Source: RGIG3009 sp045578625 (GTDB taxonomy: Bacteria; Bacillota; Clostridia; Oscillospirales; Acutalibacteraceae). Taken from it: a stretch of DNA of 19,471 bases. The stretch lies in assembly GCA_045578625.1 (NCBI GenBank), contig JAZNKN010000056.1:1-19471 (forward strand), in the 5' to 3' direction. The notes under the pieces were generated by a model that made no database searches, was not told the DNA's origin, and was given only the letters and a program-made list of their open reading frames with translations. Positions 7,394 through 15,358 of the stretch are shown here, piece by piece. Every line of letters begins with the position of its first letter. Within the stretch, counting starts at the first letter, position 1. The position numbers and the translations under genes were made by a program.

Positions 7394-7570
7394 GGCCTAT
7401 TGGCTATGAGAAAACTTTATCCTGCTCGGTCGGTGCCGGGTGGGTGGCAGTCCGGTTTTCTTGTTGTTTGGAATACGCTCTCCCCATGAAGCGATGCGGA
7501 GAGTTTTTAATTGCGGTACAACAGCACACCTCGCCATAGCTTTGGCGGGGAGGACTGCCTCATACAGTGA
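7394..7570 (+). ncRNA. ssrS: Structured RNA, candidate 6S RNA (SsrS)
   Basis: 6S RNA binds sigma-A RNA polymerase by mimicking an open promoter. The segment folds in that layout: a lower helix TATGAG (7405-7410) with CTCATA (7559-7564); a closing helix GGCAGTCC (7446-7453) with GGACTGCC (7552-7559), the two sharing C7559; then a large bubble. Above it are TGTTGT (7462-7467) with ACAACA (7518-7523) and the tip CTCTCC (7478-7483) with GGAGAG (7498-7503). The 3' bubble strand carries a small hairpin (7529-7535 with 7544-7550), as in the E. coli molecule. AATTGCGGTACAACAGCACACC also resembles E. coli AACTGCGACGACACATTCACC in the same place. An extra 5' hairpin (7425-7429 with 7436-7440) is unusual. 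Ends are approximate. No terminator follows, so it may be processed from the rny leader. A cis-regulatory leader of rny is the main alternative. Confidence 0.66.
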
Positions 7571-7611
7571 AATGATATGTTGACAACGAAACATTAGGAG
7601 GTGTTCGTCCC

Positions 7612-9171
7612 GTGCTGTATTATGTATTGACCGGCGTCGGCAGCCTGTTGGTAGGCGGTGCCGCGGCCGGTGTGGTAGCGTTCCGTTCTGGTATTTCCCA
7701 TCGGAAAAAGACCGCTGAGGCCGCCATCGGCTCTGCCGAAGCAGAAGCCGAGCGCATCATCAAGGATGCAAAAAGTCAGGCAGAATCCAAGAAAAAGGAG
7801 ACCCTGCTTGAGGCGAAGGATGAGATCCATCGTCTGCGCAACGAGTCTGAGCGCGAGCTGAAAGAGCGGCGCAACGAAGTGATGCGTCAGGAGCGCCGTA
7901 TCCAGCAGAAGGAAGAGTCGCTGGATCACAAGATCGAGAATTACGAAGCCAAGGAGGAAGCGATCGCCAAGAAGCAAAAGGAGATCGATTCCCGCCTGCA
8001 GGATGTCGAGGACATCAAGCGTGGTCAGTTCGAAATGCTGGAGCGTATTTCCGGCTTCACCGTCGAGCAGGCCAAGGATTATCTGCTGAAGAGCCTGTCC
8101 GATGAGCTGACTCACGAAAAAGCCCTCAAGATCAACGAGTACGAAACGCAGCTGAAGGAAGAAGTCGATCAGCGTGCCCGTAACCTGATCTCCCACGCGA
8201 TCCAGCGTGTGGCTGCCGACCAGGTGTCGGAGACCACCGTGTCGGTCGTGCCGCTGCCCAACGATGAAATGAAGGGCCGCATCATCGGTCGTGAAGGCCG
8301 CAACATCCGTATGATCGAGACGCTGACCGGCGTGGATCTTATCATTGATGATACCCCCGAAGCGATCACCCTGTCCGGTTTTGATCCGGTTCGCCGTGAG
8401 ATCGCCCGTATCGCGCTGGAGCGCCTGATCTCCGACGGCCGTATCCATCCCGCTCGCATTGAGGAAATGGTGGAGAAGGCCCGCCGCGAGGTGGAAGCCA
8501 CCATTAAGTCCGAGGGTGAGCGCGCGATCCTGGAGACCGGTCTGCGCGGTATCCATCCGGAGATCGTTCGTCTGCTCGGCCGTCTGCGTTATCGCACCAG
8601 TTACGGCCAGAACGTGCTGAACCACTCCATGGAGGTTGCGTTCCTGTCCGGTATTATGGCCAGCGAGTTGGGTCTGGATCCCGAGATCGCTCGCCGTGCC
8701 GGCTTGTTGCACGATATCGGTAAGTCCGTCGATCACGAGATCGAAGGCTCACACATCGAGATCGGTGTGGATATCGCCCGCAAGTATAAGGAAAGCGAAG
8801 CGGTGGTGCACGCGATCCACGCGCACCACGGTGACGTGGAGGCCACCACCATCGTTGCTTGCCTGGTGCAGGCAGCCGACGCTATCTCGGCAGCTCGCCC
8901 GGGTGCGCGCCGCGAGAATCTGGAGAACTACATCAAGCGTCTGGAGAAGCTGGAGGAGGTCGCCAACGAGTTTGAGGGCGTCGAGCGCTCCTTTGCCATT
9001 CAGGCCGGTCGTGAGATCCGCATCATTGTGCGTCCCGAGGTCGTCAGCGACGACAAGATGGCGCTGCTTGCGCACGAGATCGCCAAGAAGATCGAGGATA
9101 ACCTGGATTATCCCGGTCAGATCAAGGTCAATCTCATCCGCGAGAACCGTGCGGTGGATTACGCGAAGTAA
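7612..9171 (+). CDS. rny: Ribonuclease Y
   Basis: RNase Y is the membrane-bound endoribonuclease that starts mRNA decay in many Firmicutes. The 519-residue product has an N-terminal membrane anchor (about 4-24), a long charged coiled coil (about 30-190), a KH RNA-binding domain with the GREGR motif at 226-230, and an HD hydrolase domain with catalytic HD at 367-368 inside LLHDIGKSVDHE. Length is almost identical to the B. subtilis protein (520). The start is GTG 7612, supported by AGGAGGT at 7596-7602 with a nine-base spacer. It is preceded by the 6S-like RNA without a terminator between them and followed by a hairpin and ymdB, its usual neighbour. Confidence 0.97.
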   Translation: MLYYVLTGVGSLLVGGAAAGVVAFRSGISHRKKTAEAAIGSAEAEAERIIKDAKSQAESKKKETLLEAKDEIHRLRNESERELKERRNEVMRQERRIQQKEESLDHKIENYEAKEEAIAKKQKEIDSRLQDVEDIKRGQFEMLERISGFTVEQAKDYLLKSLSDELTHEKALKINEYETQLKEEVDQRARNLISHAIQRVAADQVSETTVSVVPLPNDEMKGRIIGREGRNIRMIETLTGVDLIIDDTPEAITLSGFDPVRREIARIALERLISDGRIHPARIEEMVEKARREVEATIKSEGERAILETGLRGIHPEIVRLLGRLRYRTSYGQNVLNHSMEVAFLSGIMASELGLDPEIARRAGLLHDIGKSVDHEIEGSHIEIGVDIARKYKESEAVVHAIHAHHGDVEATTIVACLVQAADAISAARPGARRENLENYIKRLEKLEEVANEFEGVERSFAIQAGREIRIIVRPEVVSDDKMALLAHEIAKKIEDNLDYPGQIKVNLIRENRAVDYAK

Positions 9172-9183
9172 TAGTTACCAATG

Positions 9184-9220
9184 CAAACGACGGTGTCCCG
9201 CTTGGCGGGACACCGTTTGT
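9184..9220 (+). terminator. Strong hairpin between rny and ymdB (terminator or processing site)
   Basis: A perfect eleven-pair GC-rich stem (9191-9201 with 9205-9215) has a TTG loop and only a short TTTGT tail. No promoter is visible in the 25 bases before ymdB. It may therefore be a partial terminator or an mRNA stabiliser that lets some transcripts continue. Confidence 0.65.
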
Positions 9221-9245
9221 ACTACTCCCGGAAAGGACGGTCGTT

Positions 9246-10016
9246 ATGAACATTCTGTGTGTCGGTGATGTGGTCGGCTCGGCCGGCTGCCGTCATTTGG
9301 AGCAGGTATTGCCGGCGATCAAACGGCAGTATGCTGTGGACGTATGCATCGTCAACGGCGAAAATTCCGCCGATGGCAACGGCATTCTTCCTGCGTCTGC
9401 CAGGTCGCTGTTTCAGTTTGGTGCGGATGTGGTAACGACCGGCAACCATGTGTTTCACCGCCGCGAGATCTACGACGTGTTGGACGAGAAAAACGGCATT
9501 GTCCGTCCGGCTAATTTCCCGCGTACCGCGCCGGGTACCGGTGTGTTTGTGGTGGACAAGGGACGGTATCAGGTGGCGGTCATCAACCTGATGGGGCAGG
9601 TGTATATGGACACGCTGGCTTGCCCGTTTGAAACGTTGGATGCGCTGCTGTCCGATCCGTCGCTGCCGCGCTGCCGCATTGTAGATTTCCACGCCGAGGC
9701 AACGGCAGAGAAAAAGGCGCTGGCGTATTATGCCGACGGTCGCGTTACCGCTGTGGTGGGAACGCACACGCACGTACAGACCGCGGATGAGCAGATCCTG
9801 CCGAACGGCACGGGCTTTATCAGCGATATTGGTATGACCGGCCCGATACAGTCGGTATTGGGCATCCGCCCCGAACTGGCGGTGGAGAAAATGCGTGGCA
9901 AGCTGCCGGTGCGTTTTGCCGTGGCGGAGGGGCCGTGTCGCATGGATGCGGTGCTGCTTTCGGTGGATCCCGCCAGTGGGAAGACCACCGCTATCGAGCG
10001 GTTGGGTATTGTGTAA
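9246..10016 (+). CDS. ymdB: YmdB family metallophosphoesterase (2',3'-cyclic nucleotide phosphodiesterase)
   Basis: YmdB is a two-metal phosphodiesterase; in B. subtilis it acts on 2',3'-cAMP and affects the motility-biofilm choice. The 256-residue product keeps the expected metal and catalytic residues: D8 in VGDVVG, E39 and N40 in NGENS, N67 and H68 in TGNH, H149 in VDFHAE, and H174 and H176 in VGTHTHVQTAD, with the GMTG segment at 196-199. The start ATG 9246 follows GGAAAGGA. It is probably co-transcribed with rny by passing through the hairpin between them. The spoVS gene often found beside ymdB in Bacillus is absent. Confidence 0.94.
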   Translation: MNILCVGDVVGSAGCRHLEQVLPAIKRQYAVDVCIVNGENSADGNGILPASARSLFQFGADVVTTGNHVFHRREIYDVLDEKNGIVRPANFPRTAPGTGVFVVDKGRYQVAVINLMGQVYMDTLACPFETLDALLSDPSLPRCRIVDFHAEATAEKKALAYYADGRVTAVVGTHTHVQTADEQILPNGTGFISDIGMTGPIQSVLGIRPELAVEKMRGKLPVRFAVAEGPCRMDAVLLSVDPASGKTTAIERLGIV

Positions 10017-10022
10017 AACATC

Positions 10023-10051
10023 TTGCGTTTTTGCGCAAAAAATGGTACACT
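10023..10051 (+). promoter_or_regulatory. Probable sigma-A promoter for tepA-ftsK
   Basis: TTGCGT (10023-10028) and TACACT (10046-10051) are 17 bases apart, with TGG just before the -10 element (an extended -10). It lies directly after the ymdB stop and 68 bases before the tepA start. The hexamers are only partly consensus. Confidence 0.52.
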
Positions 10052-10118
10052 ATATGTAGATATACGGTTGCGTATGTTTCGGTCGTTTTCGGTCACACTA
10101 GTTTCCGGAGGCGATACG

Positions 10119-10826
10119 ATGTCACACGAAAAGCCAACACCCGAAGTCAGCGAGGACAAGCGTCCGGCGCAGGTGCTGCAGCAGGATCTTAAGGACGTTG
10201 TGGAAAACGGTTCGGTCACGACCAACGACGGAAAGCACGTGATCCACTGCCTGACGATCATCGGGCAGATCGAGGGGCATTACGCCCTGCCCGGCGATAA
10301 CAAAACCACCAAGTACGAGCACGTACTGCCGCAACTGGTGGCGATCGAGGAGAGTCGCGATATTCAAGGTCTGCTCATCCTGCTGAACACCGTTGGCGGC
10401 GACATTGAGGCCGGTCTGGCGCTGGCGGAGCTGATCTCGGGTATGACTAAGCCGACAGTATCGTTGGTGTTGGGCGGTGGGCATTCCATCGGTGTGCCGT
10501 TGGCGGTTTCGGCGAAGCGGTCATTTATCGCTCCATCCGCTACCATGACGATCCATCCGGTACGGATCAACGGCTTGGTGCTTGGTGTGCCGCAGGCGTT
10601 TTTGCATTTTCAGCGTATGCAGGAGCGCATCATCCGCTTTGTCACGGAGCATTCCCGCATTACGCACGATACCTTCTCAAGACTGTGTATGAACACGGAC
10701 GAGATGGCGACCGATATGGGCAGCGTGCTAGACGGACAAGCCGCCGTGGAGACCGGATTGATCGACCGACTGGGTTCCTTGTCCGACGCGTTGGCAACGC
10801 TGCACGAAATGATCGATCAAAGATAG
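10119..10826 (+). CDS. tepA: TepA-like ClpP-family serine protease
   Basis: The product is a 235-residue ClpP/crotonase-fold protease of the TepA (YmfB) group; TepA was named for a proposed role in protein translocation in B. subtilis and its substrates remain unclear. Visible are the fold motif TVGGDIEAGLALAELI (about 91-106), the nucleophile S123 in GGGHSIG, and the likely catalytic H146 in MTIHPVR. GGAGG at 10107-10111 precedes ATG 10119; the frame continues 32 codons upstream but covers the promoter, so the shorter start is chosen. It is cytosolic, with no signal peptide. The next gene is the FtsK/SpoIIIE translocase, the same order as tepA-spoIIIE in Bacillus, which strengthens the call. 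Confidence 0.9.
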   Translation: MSHEKPTPEVSEDKRPAQVLQQDLKDVVENGSVTTNDGKHVIHCLTIIGQIEGHYALPGDNKTTKYEHVLPQLVAIEESRDIQGLLILLNTVGGDIEAGLALAELISGMTKPTVSLVLGGGHSIGVPLAVSAKRSFIAPSATMTIHPVRINGLVLGVPQAFLHFQRMQERIIRFVTEHSRITHDTFSRLCMNTDEMATDMGSVLDGQAAVETGLIDRLGSLSDALATLHEMIDQR

Positions 10827-10874
10827 TTTATATGCCGCGTTTTGCGGTATTACATAGGAGAGGTGGGTCACCGG

Positions 10875-13295
10875 GTGGCTCAAAAACGACGGAGTACAAA
10901 AAAGAAAACGAGCACGTCTGCCAAGGGCGGTGCCAAGCACGGCAAGCGCAGTGCGTCCGGCACGAACGCCAACCGACAGACCAAGGCGATCGTGCTGTTT
11001 GCGGTAGCGATCCTGATGTTCTGTCTGGCGATCATCCCGTCCGGCAGTCTATGGGGCTCGCTGCGCGGTATGCTGCTGGGCTTCTTTGGCTTGGGCGCGT
11101 ATATCGTGCCGTTTTTGGTGGGGTATATTGCGGTTATCCGCGCGATGGAAAAGCCCTCCGACAGCGCCAAGGCTCGCGTGTGGCAGTTTATCTTTTTGCT
11201 GCTGATGCTGAGCACGACGGTGCAGATCTTTATGCAAACGGCGGTCGGTATGTCGTACGATCAGGCCTTGCTTGCCGCTTACCGCGCGGGTGCTGTTCCC
11301 AGCGGTGCGGGTGCGTTCGGCACGCTGCTCGGTTACTGGCTGGAGATCTGGTTTACCGATGTCGGTGCCAAGGTCATCATTATTTTGCTGCTGTTTGTTT
11401 TTTTCATGATCGTGACCGGCACCACCATCATTTCACTGCTGAAAACGCTGTGGAAGCCGGTACATAAGACGAAGGAAACGCTGGGTACGGTGGTAGAGAC
11501 CGGCTTCCAGCGCAAGCGCAAAGAACCCAAGATCGACGTGGAACTGGATGGCTACGAGGAACCCGAAAAGGAAGAAAAACCGGAGCCGGAACCTGTCAAA
11601 GAAGAAGAGAAAGAGGATACTGCGGCGGCGTTTGGCAAGGTTGCTGCCGGCGTGGCAGAGGTGGACGATGCCTCACCGCGTGTGGATGAGCTGATGCAGC
11701 CCGCGCAGGAAGAGCCTGCGGAAGAACCGATCGAGGTCGAACCGGAGATTGAGGTCGAGCCGGAAGAGGAGAGCGCGCCGGAGGACAAGCCCGAGGCCAA
11801 GCCGGTGGAGTACCGTTTCCCGCCGCTGTCGCTGCTGAACGAATCCAAGGCCGCCGATAACGCGGCTGCTGCCAAGGAGCAGAATTCCACCGCCGAGCTG
11901 CTGGTGCAGACGCTCAAGGAATTTGGCGTTAACGCCAAGGTGATCGACGTGTCCCGCGGCCCGACCGTTACGCGGTATGAGCTGCAGCCCAGTGCGGGCG
12001 TGAAGATCAGCCGCATCACCGGTCTGGCGGATGATATTGCGTTGCGTCTGGCGACGACCGGCGTGCGTATTGAAGCCCCCATCCCGAACAAGGCGGCGGT
12101 GGGTATCGAAGTCCCCAACCGCGTGTTTGGCTCGGTTGGTCTGCGTGAATTGATCGACTCCCGCGAATTCTCGTCCGCCGAAAGCAAGTTGACGGTGGCG
12201 CTCGGCAAGGATATTGCCGGTAAGATCGTGCTGGCGGATCTGGCGAAGATGCCCCACCTGCTGATCGCCGGTACGACCGGTTCGGGTAAGTCGGTGTGCA
12301 CCAACTCCATGATCCAGAGCGTGCTGTTCCGCGCGCGTCCGGACGAAGTGCGTATGCTGCTTATCGACCCCAAGCAGGTCGAGTTCGGCATTTACAACGG
12401 CATTCCGCATCTGTTGACGCCGGTGGTTACCGATCCGCGCAAAGCGGCCGGTGCGCTTGGCTGGGCGGTCAATGAGATGATGCGCCGTTATCAATTGTTC
12501 TCTGCTAACAACGTGCGTGATATTTCTGCCTACAACGAGGCGGCGCGCAACAACGAAACGATGGAGCGCCTGCCGCAGGTGCTGATCATTATCGATGAGC
12601 TGGCTGACCTGATGATGGTCGCCGCCAACGCCGTGGAAAGCAATATCTGCCGTTTGGCGCAGATGGCGCGTGCGGCGGGTATGCATCTGGTCATCGCTAC
12701 ACAGCGTCCGTCGGTTGACGTTATCACCGGCCTGATCAAGGCCAACATCCCGTCGCGTCTGGCGTTGACCGTGGCTTCCGCGGTTGACTCCCGTACCATT
12801 CTGGACACCGGCGGCGCCGAAAAGCTGCTCGGCAAGGGCGATATGCTGTTTATGCCGGTCGGCTTTGCCAAGCCGATGCGTGTGCAGGGTTGCTTTGTCG
12901 GCAACCGTGAGGTGGAAGCGGTAGTGGATTTCCTCAAGTCTACCGAGTCGCAGCAGTATGACGAAGCGGTCGAGCAGGAGATCATCCGTTTGGCACAAAC
13001 GGCGGAGAAGAGCAGCAGCCGCGGCAACGATGCCGATGACGACGAGGGCGGCAACAGCGGTGGCGATGAAATGCTGCCGCAGGCGATCGAGGTCGTCGTG
13101 GAGGCCGGTATGGCATCCACCTCGCTGCTGCAGCGCAAGCTGCGCCTTGGTTACGCACGTGCCGGTCGCATTATTGACGAGATGGAAAACCGCGGCATTA
13201 TCGGTCCGCACGAGGGCAGCAAGCCGCGTCAAGTGTTGATTACGCGTCAGCAGTGGTTGGAAATGAATATGACCCGCCCAGATGACGAAGACTAA
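10875..13295 (+). CDS. ftsK: DNA translocase FtsK/SpoIIIE
   Basis: This hexameric ATP-driven DNA pump works at the septum; in spore formers SpoIIIE moves the chromosome into the forespore. The product has 806 residues. A basic start (MAQKRRSTKKK) and four or five membrane segments lie in the first 190 residues. A long acidic Glu/Pro linker follows (about 205-310). The motor domain has Walker A GTTGSGKS (466-473, K472) and Walker B VLIIIDELADLM. The C-terminal winged-helix gamma domain, which reads DNA direction, includes ASTSLLQRKLRLGYARAGRIIDEME. The chosen start is GTG 10875, where AGGAGAGG (10856-10863) is 11 bases upstream and the sequence begins like SpoIIIE. An in-frame TTG at 10842 has no binding site. 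Whether it acts in division, sporulation or both cannot be told from sequence. Confidence 0.95.
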   Translation: MAQKRRSTKKKTSTSAKGGAKHGKRSASGTNANRQTKAIVLFAVAILMFCLAIIPSGSLWGSLRGMLLGFFGLGAYIVPFLVGYIAVIRAMEKPSDSAKARVWQFIFLLLMLSTTVQIFMQTAVGMSYDQALLAAYRAGAVPSGAGAFGTLLGYWLEIWFTDVGAKVIIILLLFVFFMIVTGTTIISLLKTLWKPVHKTKETLGTVVETGFQRKRKEPKIDVELDGYEEPEKEEKPEPEPVKEEEKEDTAAAFGKVAAGVAEVDDASPRVDELMQPAQEEPAEEPIEVEPEIEVEPEEESAPEDKPEAKPVEYRFPPLSLLNESKAADNAAAAKEQNSTAELLVQTLKEFGVNAKVIDVSRGPTVTRYELQPSAGVKISRITGLADDIALRLATTGVRIEAPIPNKAAVGIEVPNRVFGSVGLRELIDSREFSSAESKLTVALGKDIAGKIVLADLAKMPHLLIAGTTGSGKSVCTNSMIQSVLFRARPDEVRMLLIDPKQVEFGIYNGIPHLLTPVVTDPRKAAGALGWAVNEMMRRYQLFSANNVRDISAYNEAARNNETMERLPQVLIIIDELADLMMVAANAVESNICRLAQMARAAGMHLVIATQRPSVDVITGLIKANIPSRLALTVASAVDSRTILDTGGAEKLLGKGDMLFMPVGFAKPMRVQGCFVGNREVEAVVDFLKSTESQQYDEAVEQEIIRLAQTAEKSSSRGNDADDDEGGNSGGDEMLPQAIEVVVEAGMASTSLLQRKLRLGYARAGRIIDEMENRGIIGPHEGSKPRQVLITRQQWLEMNMTRPDDED

Positions 13296-13301
13296 CGTGT
13301 G

Positions 13302-14255
13302 ATGGCAAAGCGTAAGTCTGCACAGCGTTCGTGGCGTCGTCTCCTTCGCCGCTGTTTGATCGTGCTTGCGGCACTGCTCTTGTCTGTCAGCTTGCTTATC
13401 ACGGCAAGCGACGTGTGGCACTGGGGCATTTTGCCAACGTGGCACGAGTTGTACGTTGCCGTCGGGCTTGAGAAACCGGCCGTGTCGGCGAACGAGCTGC
13501 GGGTGACGTTTTTGAATGTCGGCAACGCCGATTGCATTTTGATCCAAAGCGGTACGCAAGCGGCTTTGGTCGATGCCGGTACGTATGAGGATAGCGATGC
13601 GACAGTATCCGCACTGCGCCGTGCCGGTGTGGAACGCTTAGATCACGTTATCGCCACCCATACCGATTCCGATCACATCGGCGGTATGGCGAAGGTGATC
13701 CGGGAACTGGAGATCGGCACGGTGCTGATACCGTATATGCCGGAGGATACCGTCGTTAGCACACGCGTGTATGCGGCGATGATGTCTGCCATGGAGGATA
13801 AGGGAATACAGCCGACACAAGCACGTTACGGCTTGACCTATGCCATCGGCGGTGCGGAGCTCAAGGTCATCAGCGGTCGTCGTTTGTACGGCGAAAGCAA
13901 CGATCAGTCGATCGTTTGTCGGGTGACCTTCGGTGACAACGCCTTTCTGCTGATGGGCGATGCGAGTGCTGAGGTGGAGCGGTATCTGATGCTTGACGGT
14001 GCTGAGCTGAGTGCGGACGTTATCAAGATCGGACATCACGGCAGCGGTACGTCGAGCGATCCCGGCTTTATCAGCGAGGTCGATCCGGACTACGCGGTGA
14101 TCACCTGCGGCGTGGACAATTACGCGGGTCATCCGCACGAGGATACGCTGCAGACACTTCAGAAAAACGACGTTGCCGTCTATCGCACCGATCATCACGG
14201 CGATATCGTGTTCACCGGCAACGGCAGCACGTTGTCGGTGACGACCGAATGGTAG
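13302..14255 (+). CDS. Exported ComEC/Rec2-type metallo-beta-lactamase fold protein
   Basis: The 317-residue protein has a basic N-terminus and one hydrophobic segment (about 16-36) acting as signal or anchor. A metallo-beta-lactamase domain like the C-terminal part of ComEC follows: VTFLNVGNADCILI, DAGTYE near 91, metal motif HTDSDHIGG (H120, D124, H125), D210 in LLMGDAS, H235-H236 in IGHHGSG, and H257 in NYAGHPHE. The ComEC channel and OB parts are missing, so this is a stand-alone domain facing the outside. In competence such domains are thought to degrade the non-imported strand, but relatives may act on other nucleic acids or phosphodiesters. It starts six bases after the ftsK stop with only a weak GACGAAG upstream, so translation is probably coupled. 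Substrate unknown. Confidence 0.86.
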   Translation: MAKRKSAQRSWRRLLRRCLIVLAALLLSVSLLITASDVWHWGILPTWHELYVAVGLEKPAVSANELRVTFLNVGNADCILIQSGTQAALVDAGTYEDSDATVSALRRAGVERLDHVIATHTDSDHIGGMAKVIRELEIGTVLIPYMPEDTVVSTRVYAAMMSAMEDKGIQPTQARYGLTYAIGGAELKVISGRRLYGESNDQSIVCRVTFGDNAFLLMGDASAEVERYLMLDGAELSADVIKIGHHGSGTSSDPGFISEVDPDYAVITCGVDNYAGHPHEDTLQTLQKNDVAVYRTDHHGDIVFTGNGSTLSVTTEW

Positions 14256-14398
14256 GAACGTTCCTGCCAACCCGTTTTGTAGATCAACAGACACCCGATG
14301 GTGCTTCTGTGGTCGATATAGCGCGATCCCAAAAGGAACGCGTATACCGTGCTTGTCGTAACCAACGGCAACGCGATAAAAAGAAAGGATGGTTACAC

Positions 14399-14587
14399 AT
14401 GAAAAAGGTATTGGCTATTTTTGCGGGTCTGGTTGCTGTTGGCGGTGCGCTGTGGGTCGTTATGCGCAAGCTCAAGGAGCGCCAGCTGCTGATGACCGAG
14501 GAATTCGACGATGAGGAGACCATCGTGATCGAGGACGAAGAGGGTGCCGAGGAGACCGCTGCCAAAAAGGAAGCTACCGAAGAATGA
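14399..14587 (+). CDS. Small membrane-anchored acidic protein, unknown function
   Basis: A 62-residue protein: one N-terminal membrane helix (VLAIFAGLVAVGGALWVVM, about 4-22), a short basic stop (RKLKER), then a highly acidic tail rich in Glu and Asp (about 33-62). GAAAGGA eight to ten bases before ATG 14399 marks the start. The open frame continues 50 codons upstream, but that part has no binding site and no hydrophobic pattern. The gene overlaps tcdA by four bases (ATGA), a typical sign of coupled translation. I do not recognise the family; the tail would lie in the cytoplasm if the basic residues follow the positive-inside rule. Confidence 0.72.
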   Translation: MKKVLAIFAGLVAVGGALWVVMRKLKERQLLMTEEFDDEETIVIEDEEGAEETAAKKEATEE

Positions 14588-15300
14588 TGGAAGAAACTCT
14601 GTCCCGCACAGCCGCGTTGCTGGGTGAGGATGGCGTACGGCGGTTGACGGACAGCCGCGTAGCGGTGTTCGGTATCGGCGGTGTCGGTGGTCACGTCGCG
14701 GAAGCGTTGGCGCGCAGCGGCATCGGCACGCTTGACTTGTTTGATAACGACACGGTATCGCTGTCCAATATCAACCGCCAGATCGTTGCGTTGCACAGCA
14801 CCGTCGGTCGGTACAAGACCGAGGTGATGGCTGAACGCATCCGCGATATTCGTCCTCAGACGACGGTGCATGAGCATCGCTGCTTTTTCCGGCCGGAAAA
14901 TGCGGATGAGTACGATTTTACGGTATACGATTTTGTGGTGGACGCGGTGGATACCGTGGCCGCTAAGCTCGCTATTGCCGAAAAGGCGCAGGCGGCGGGT
15001 GTACCGGTCATCAGCTGTATGGGAACAGGAAACAAACTGGACCCGTCACAGCTGCAGCTGACCGATATTGCCAAAACGTCGGTGTGTCCGCTGGCGCGTG
15101 TGATGCGTCGCGAGTTGCGGGCGCGGGGGATCAACCACCTGCGTGTGCTGTACTCCACCGAACCGGTGCAGCCGCACCGTGAGACCGTTACCGAGAACAA
15201 GGGCGCGCATCCCGCACCGGGAAGTACCGCCTTTGTGCCGTCGGTCGCGGGGCTGATGATCGCCGGCGAGGTCGTGCGAACGTTGGCACAAGCTGAATAA
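14584..15300 (+). CDS. tcdA: tRNA threonylcarbamoyladenosine dehydratase (ThiF/E1 family)
   Basis: TcdA (YgdL/CsdL) uses ATP to cyclise t6A37 to ct6A in tRNAs reading ANN codons. The 238-residue product shows an E1-like Rossmann core: GIGGVGG at 30-36, DND at 54-56, SNINRQ at 61-66 (the R that contacts ATP phosphates), K78 in GRYKTE, and the DAVDTV segment around 120-125. CMGTGNKLDP and TDIAKTSVCPLARVMRRELR distinguish the TcdA group from ThiF and MoeB, which carry Cys-X-X-Cys zinc pairs not seen here. Two ATGs (14584, 14587) are possible; the first overlaps the previous stop. It is the last gene before a shared terminator. Confidence 0.93.
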   Translation: MMEETLSRTAALLGEDGVRRLTDSRVAVFGIGGVGGHVAEALARSGIGTLDLFDNDTVSLSNINRQIVALHSTVGRYKTEVMAERIRDIRPQTTVHEHRCFFRPENADEYDFTVYDFVVDAVDTVAAKLAIAEKAQAAGVPVISCMGTGNKLDPSQLQLTDIAKTSVCPLARVMRRELRARGINHLRVLYSTEPVQPHRETVTENKGAHPAPGSTAFVPSVAGLMIAGEVVRTLAQAE

Positions 15301-15305
15301 ACAAC

Positions 15306-15342
15306 AACCACCGCCCGCCGCAACTTGCGGCAGGCGGTGGTT
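15306..15342. terminator. Bidirectional terminator between tcdA and the Cys-rich gene
   Basis: A long stem with one mismatch (15306-15323 with 15325-15342, closing near CAACTTG) carries an A-rich stretch on the left and a T-rich stretch on the right. It can therefore stop both tcdA (+) and the converging Cys-rich gene (-), which ends at 15359. Confidence 0.87.
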
Positions 15343-15358
15343 TGTGTTATACGGTCTC

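Noticed and set aside
7394..7611. T-box, SRP RNA, tmRNA or cyclic-di-GMP riboswitch before rny
   Set aside because: None of their signature sequences is present; the fold and bubble sequence fit 6S RNA better.
10832..10850. Hairpin ATGCCGC/GCGGTAT between tepA and ftsK as a terminator
   Set aside because: Only seven pairs with a wobble and no T run; tepA and ftsK are more likely co-transcribed.
11673..13559. Long minus-strand frame (628 codons) opposite ftsK and the next gene
   Set aside because: Same shadow pattern; the plus strand carries complete FtsK motifs.
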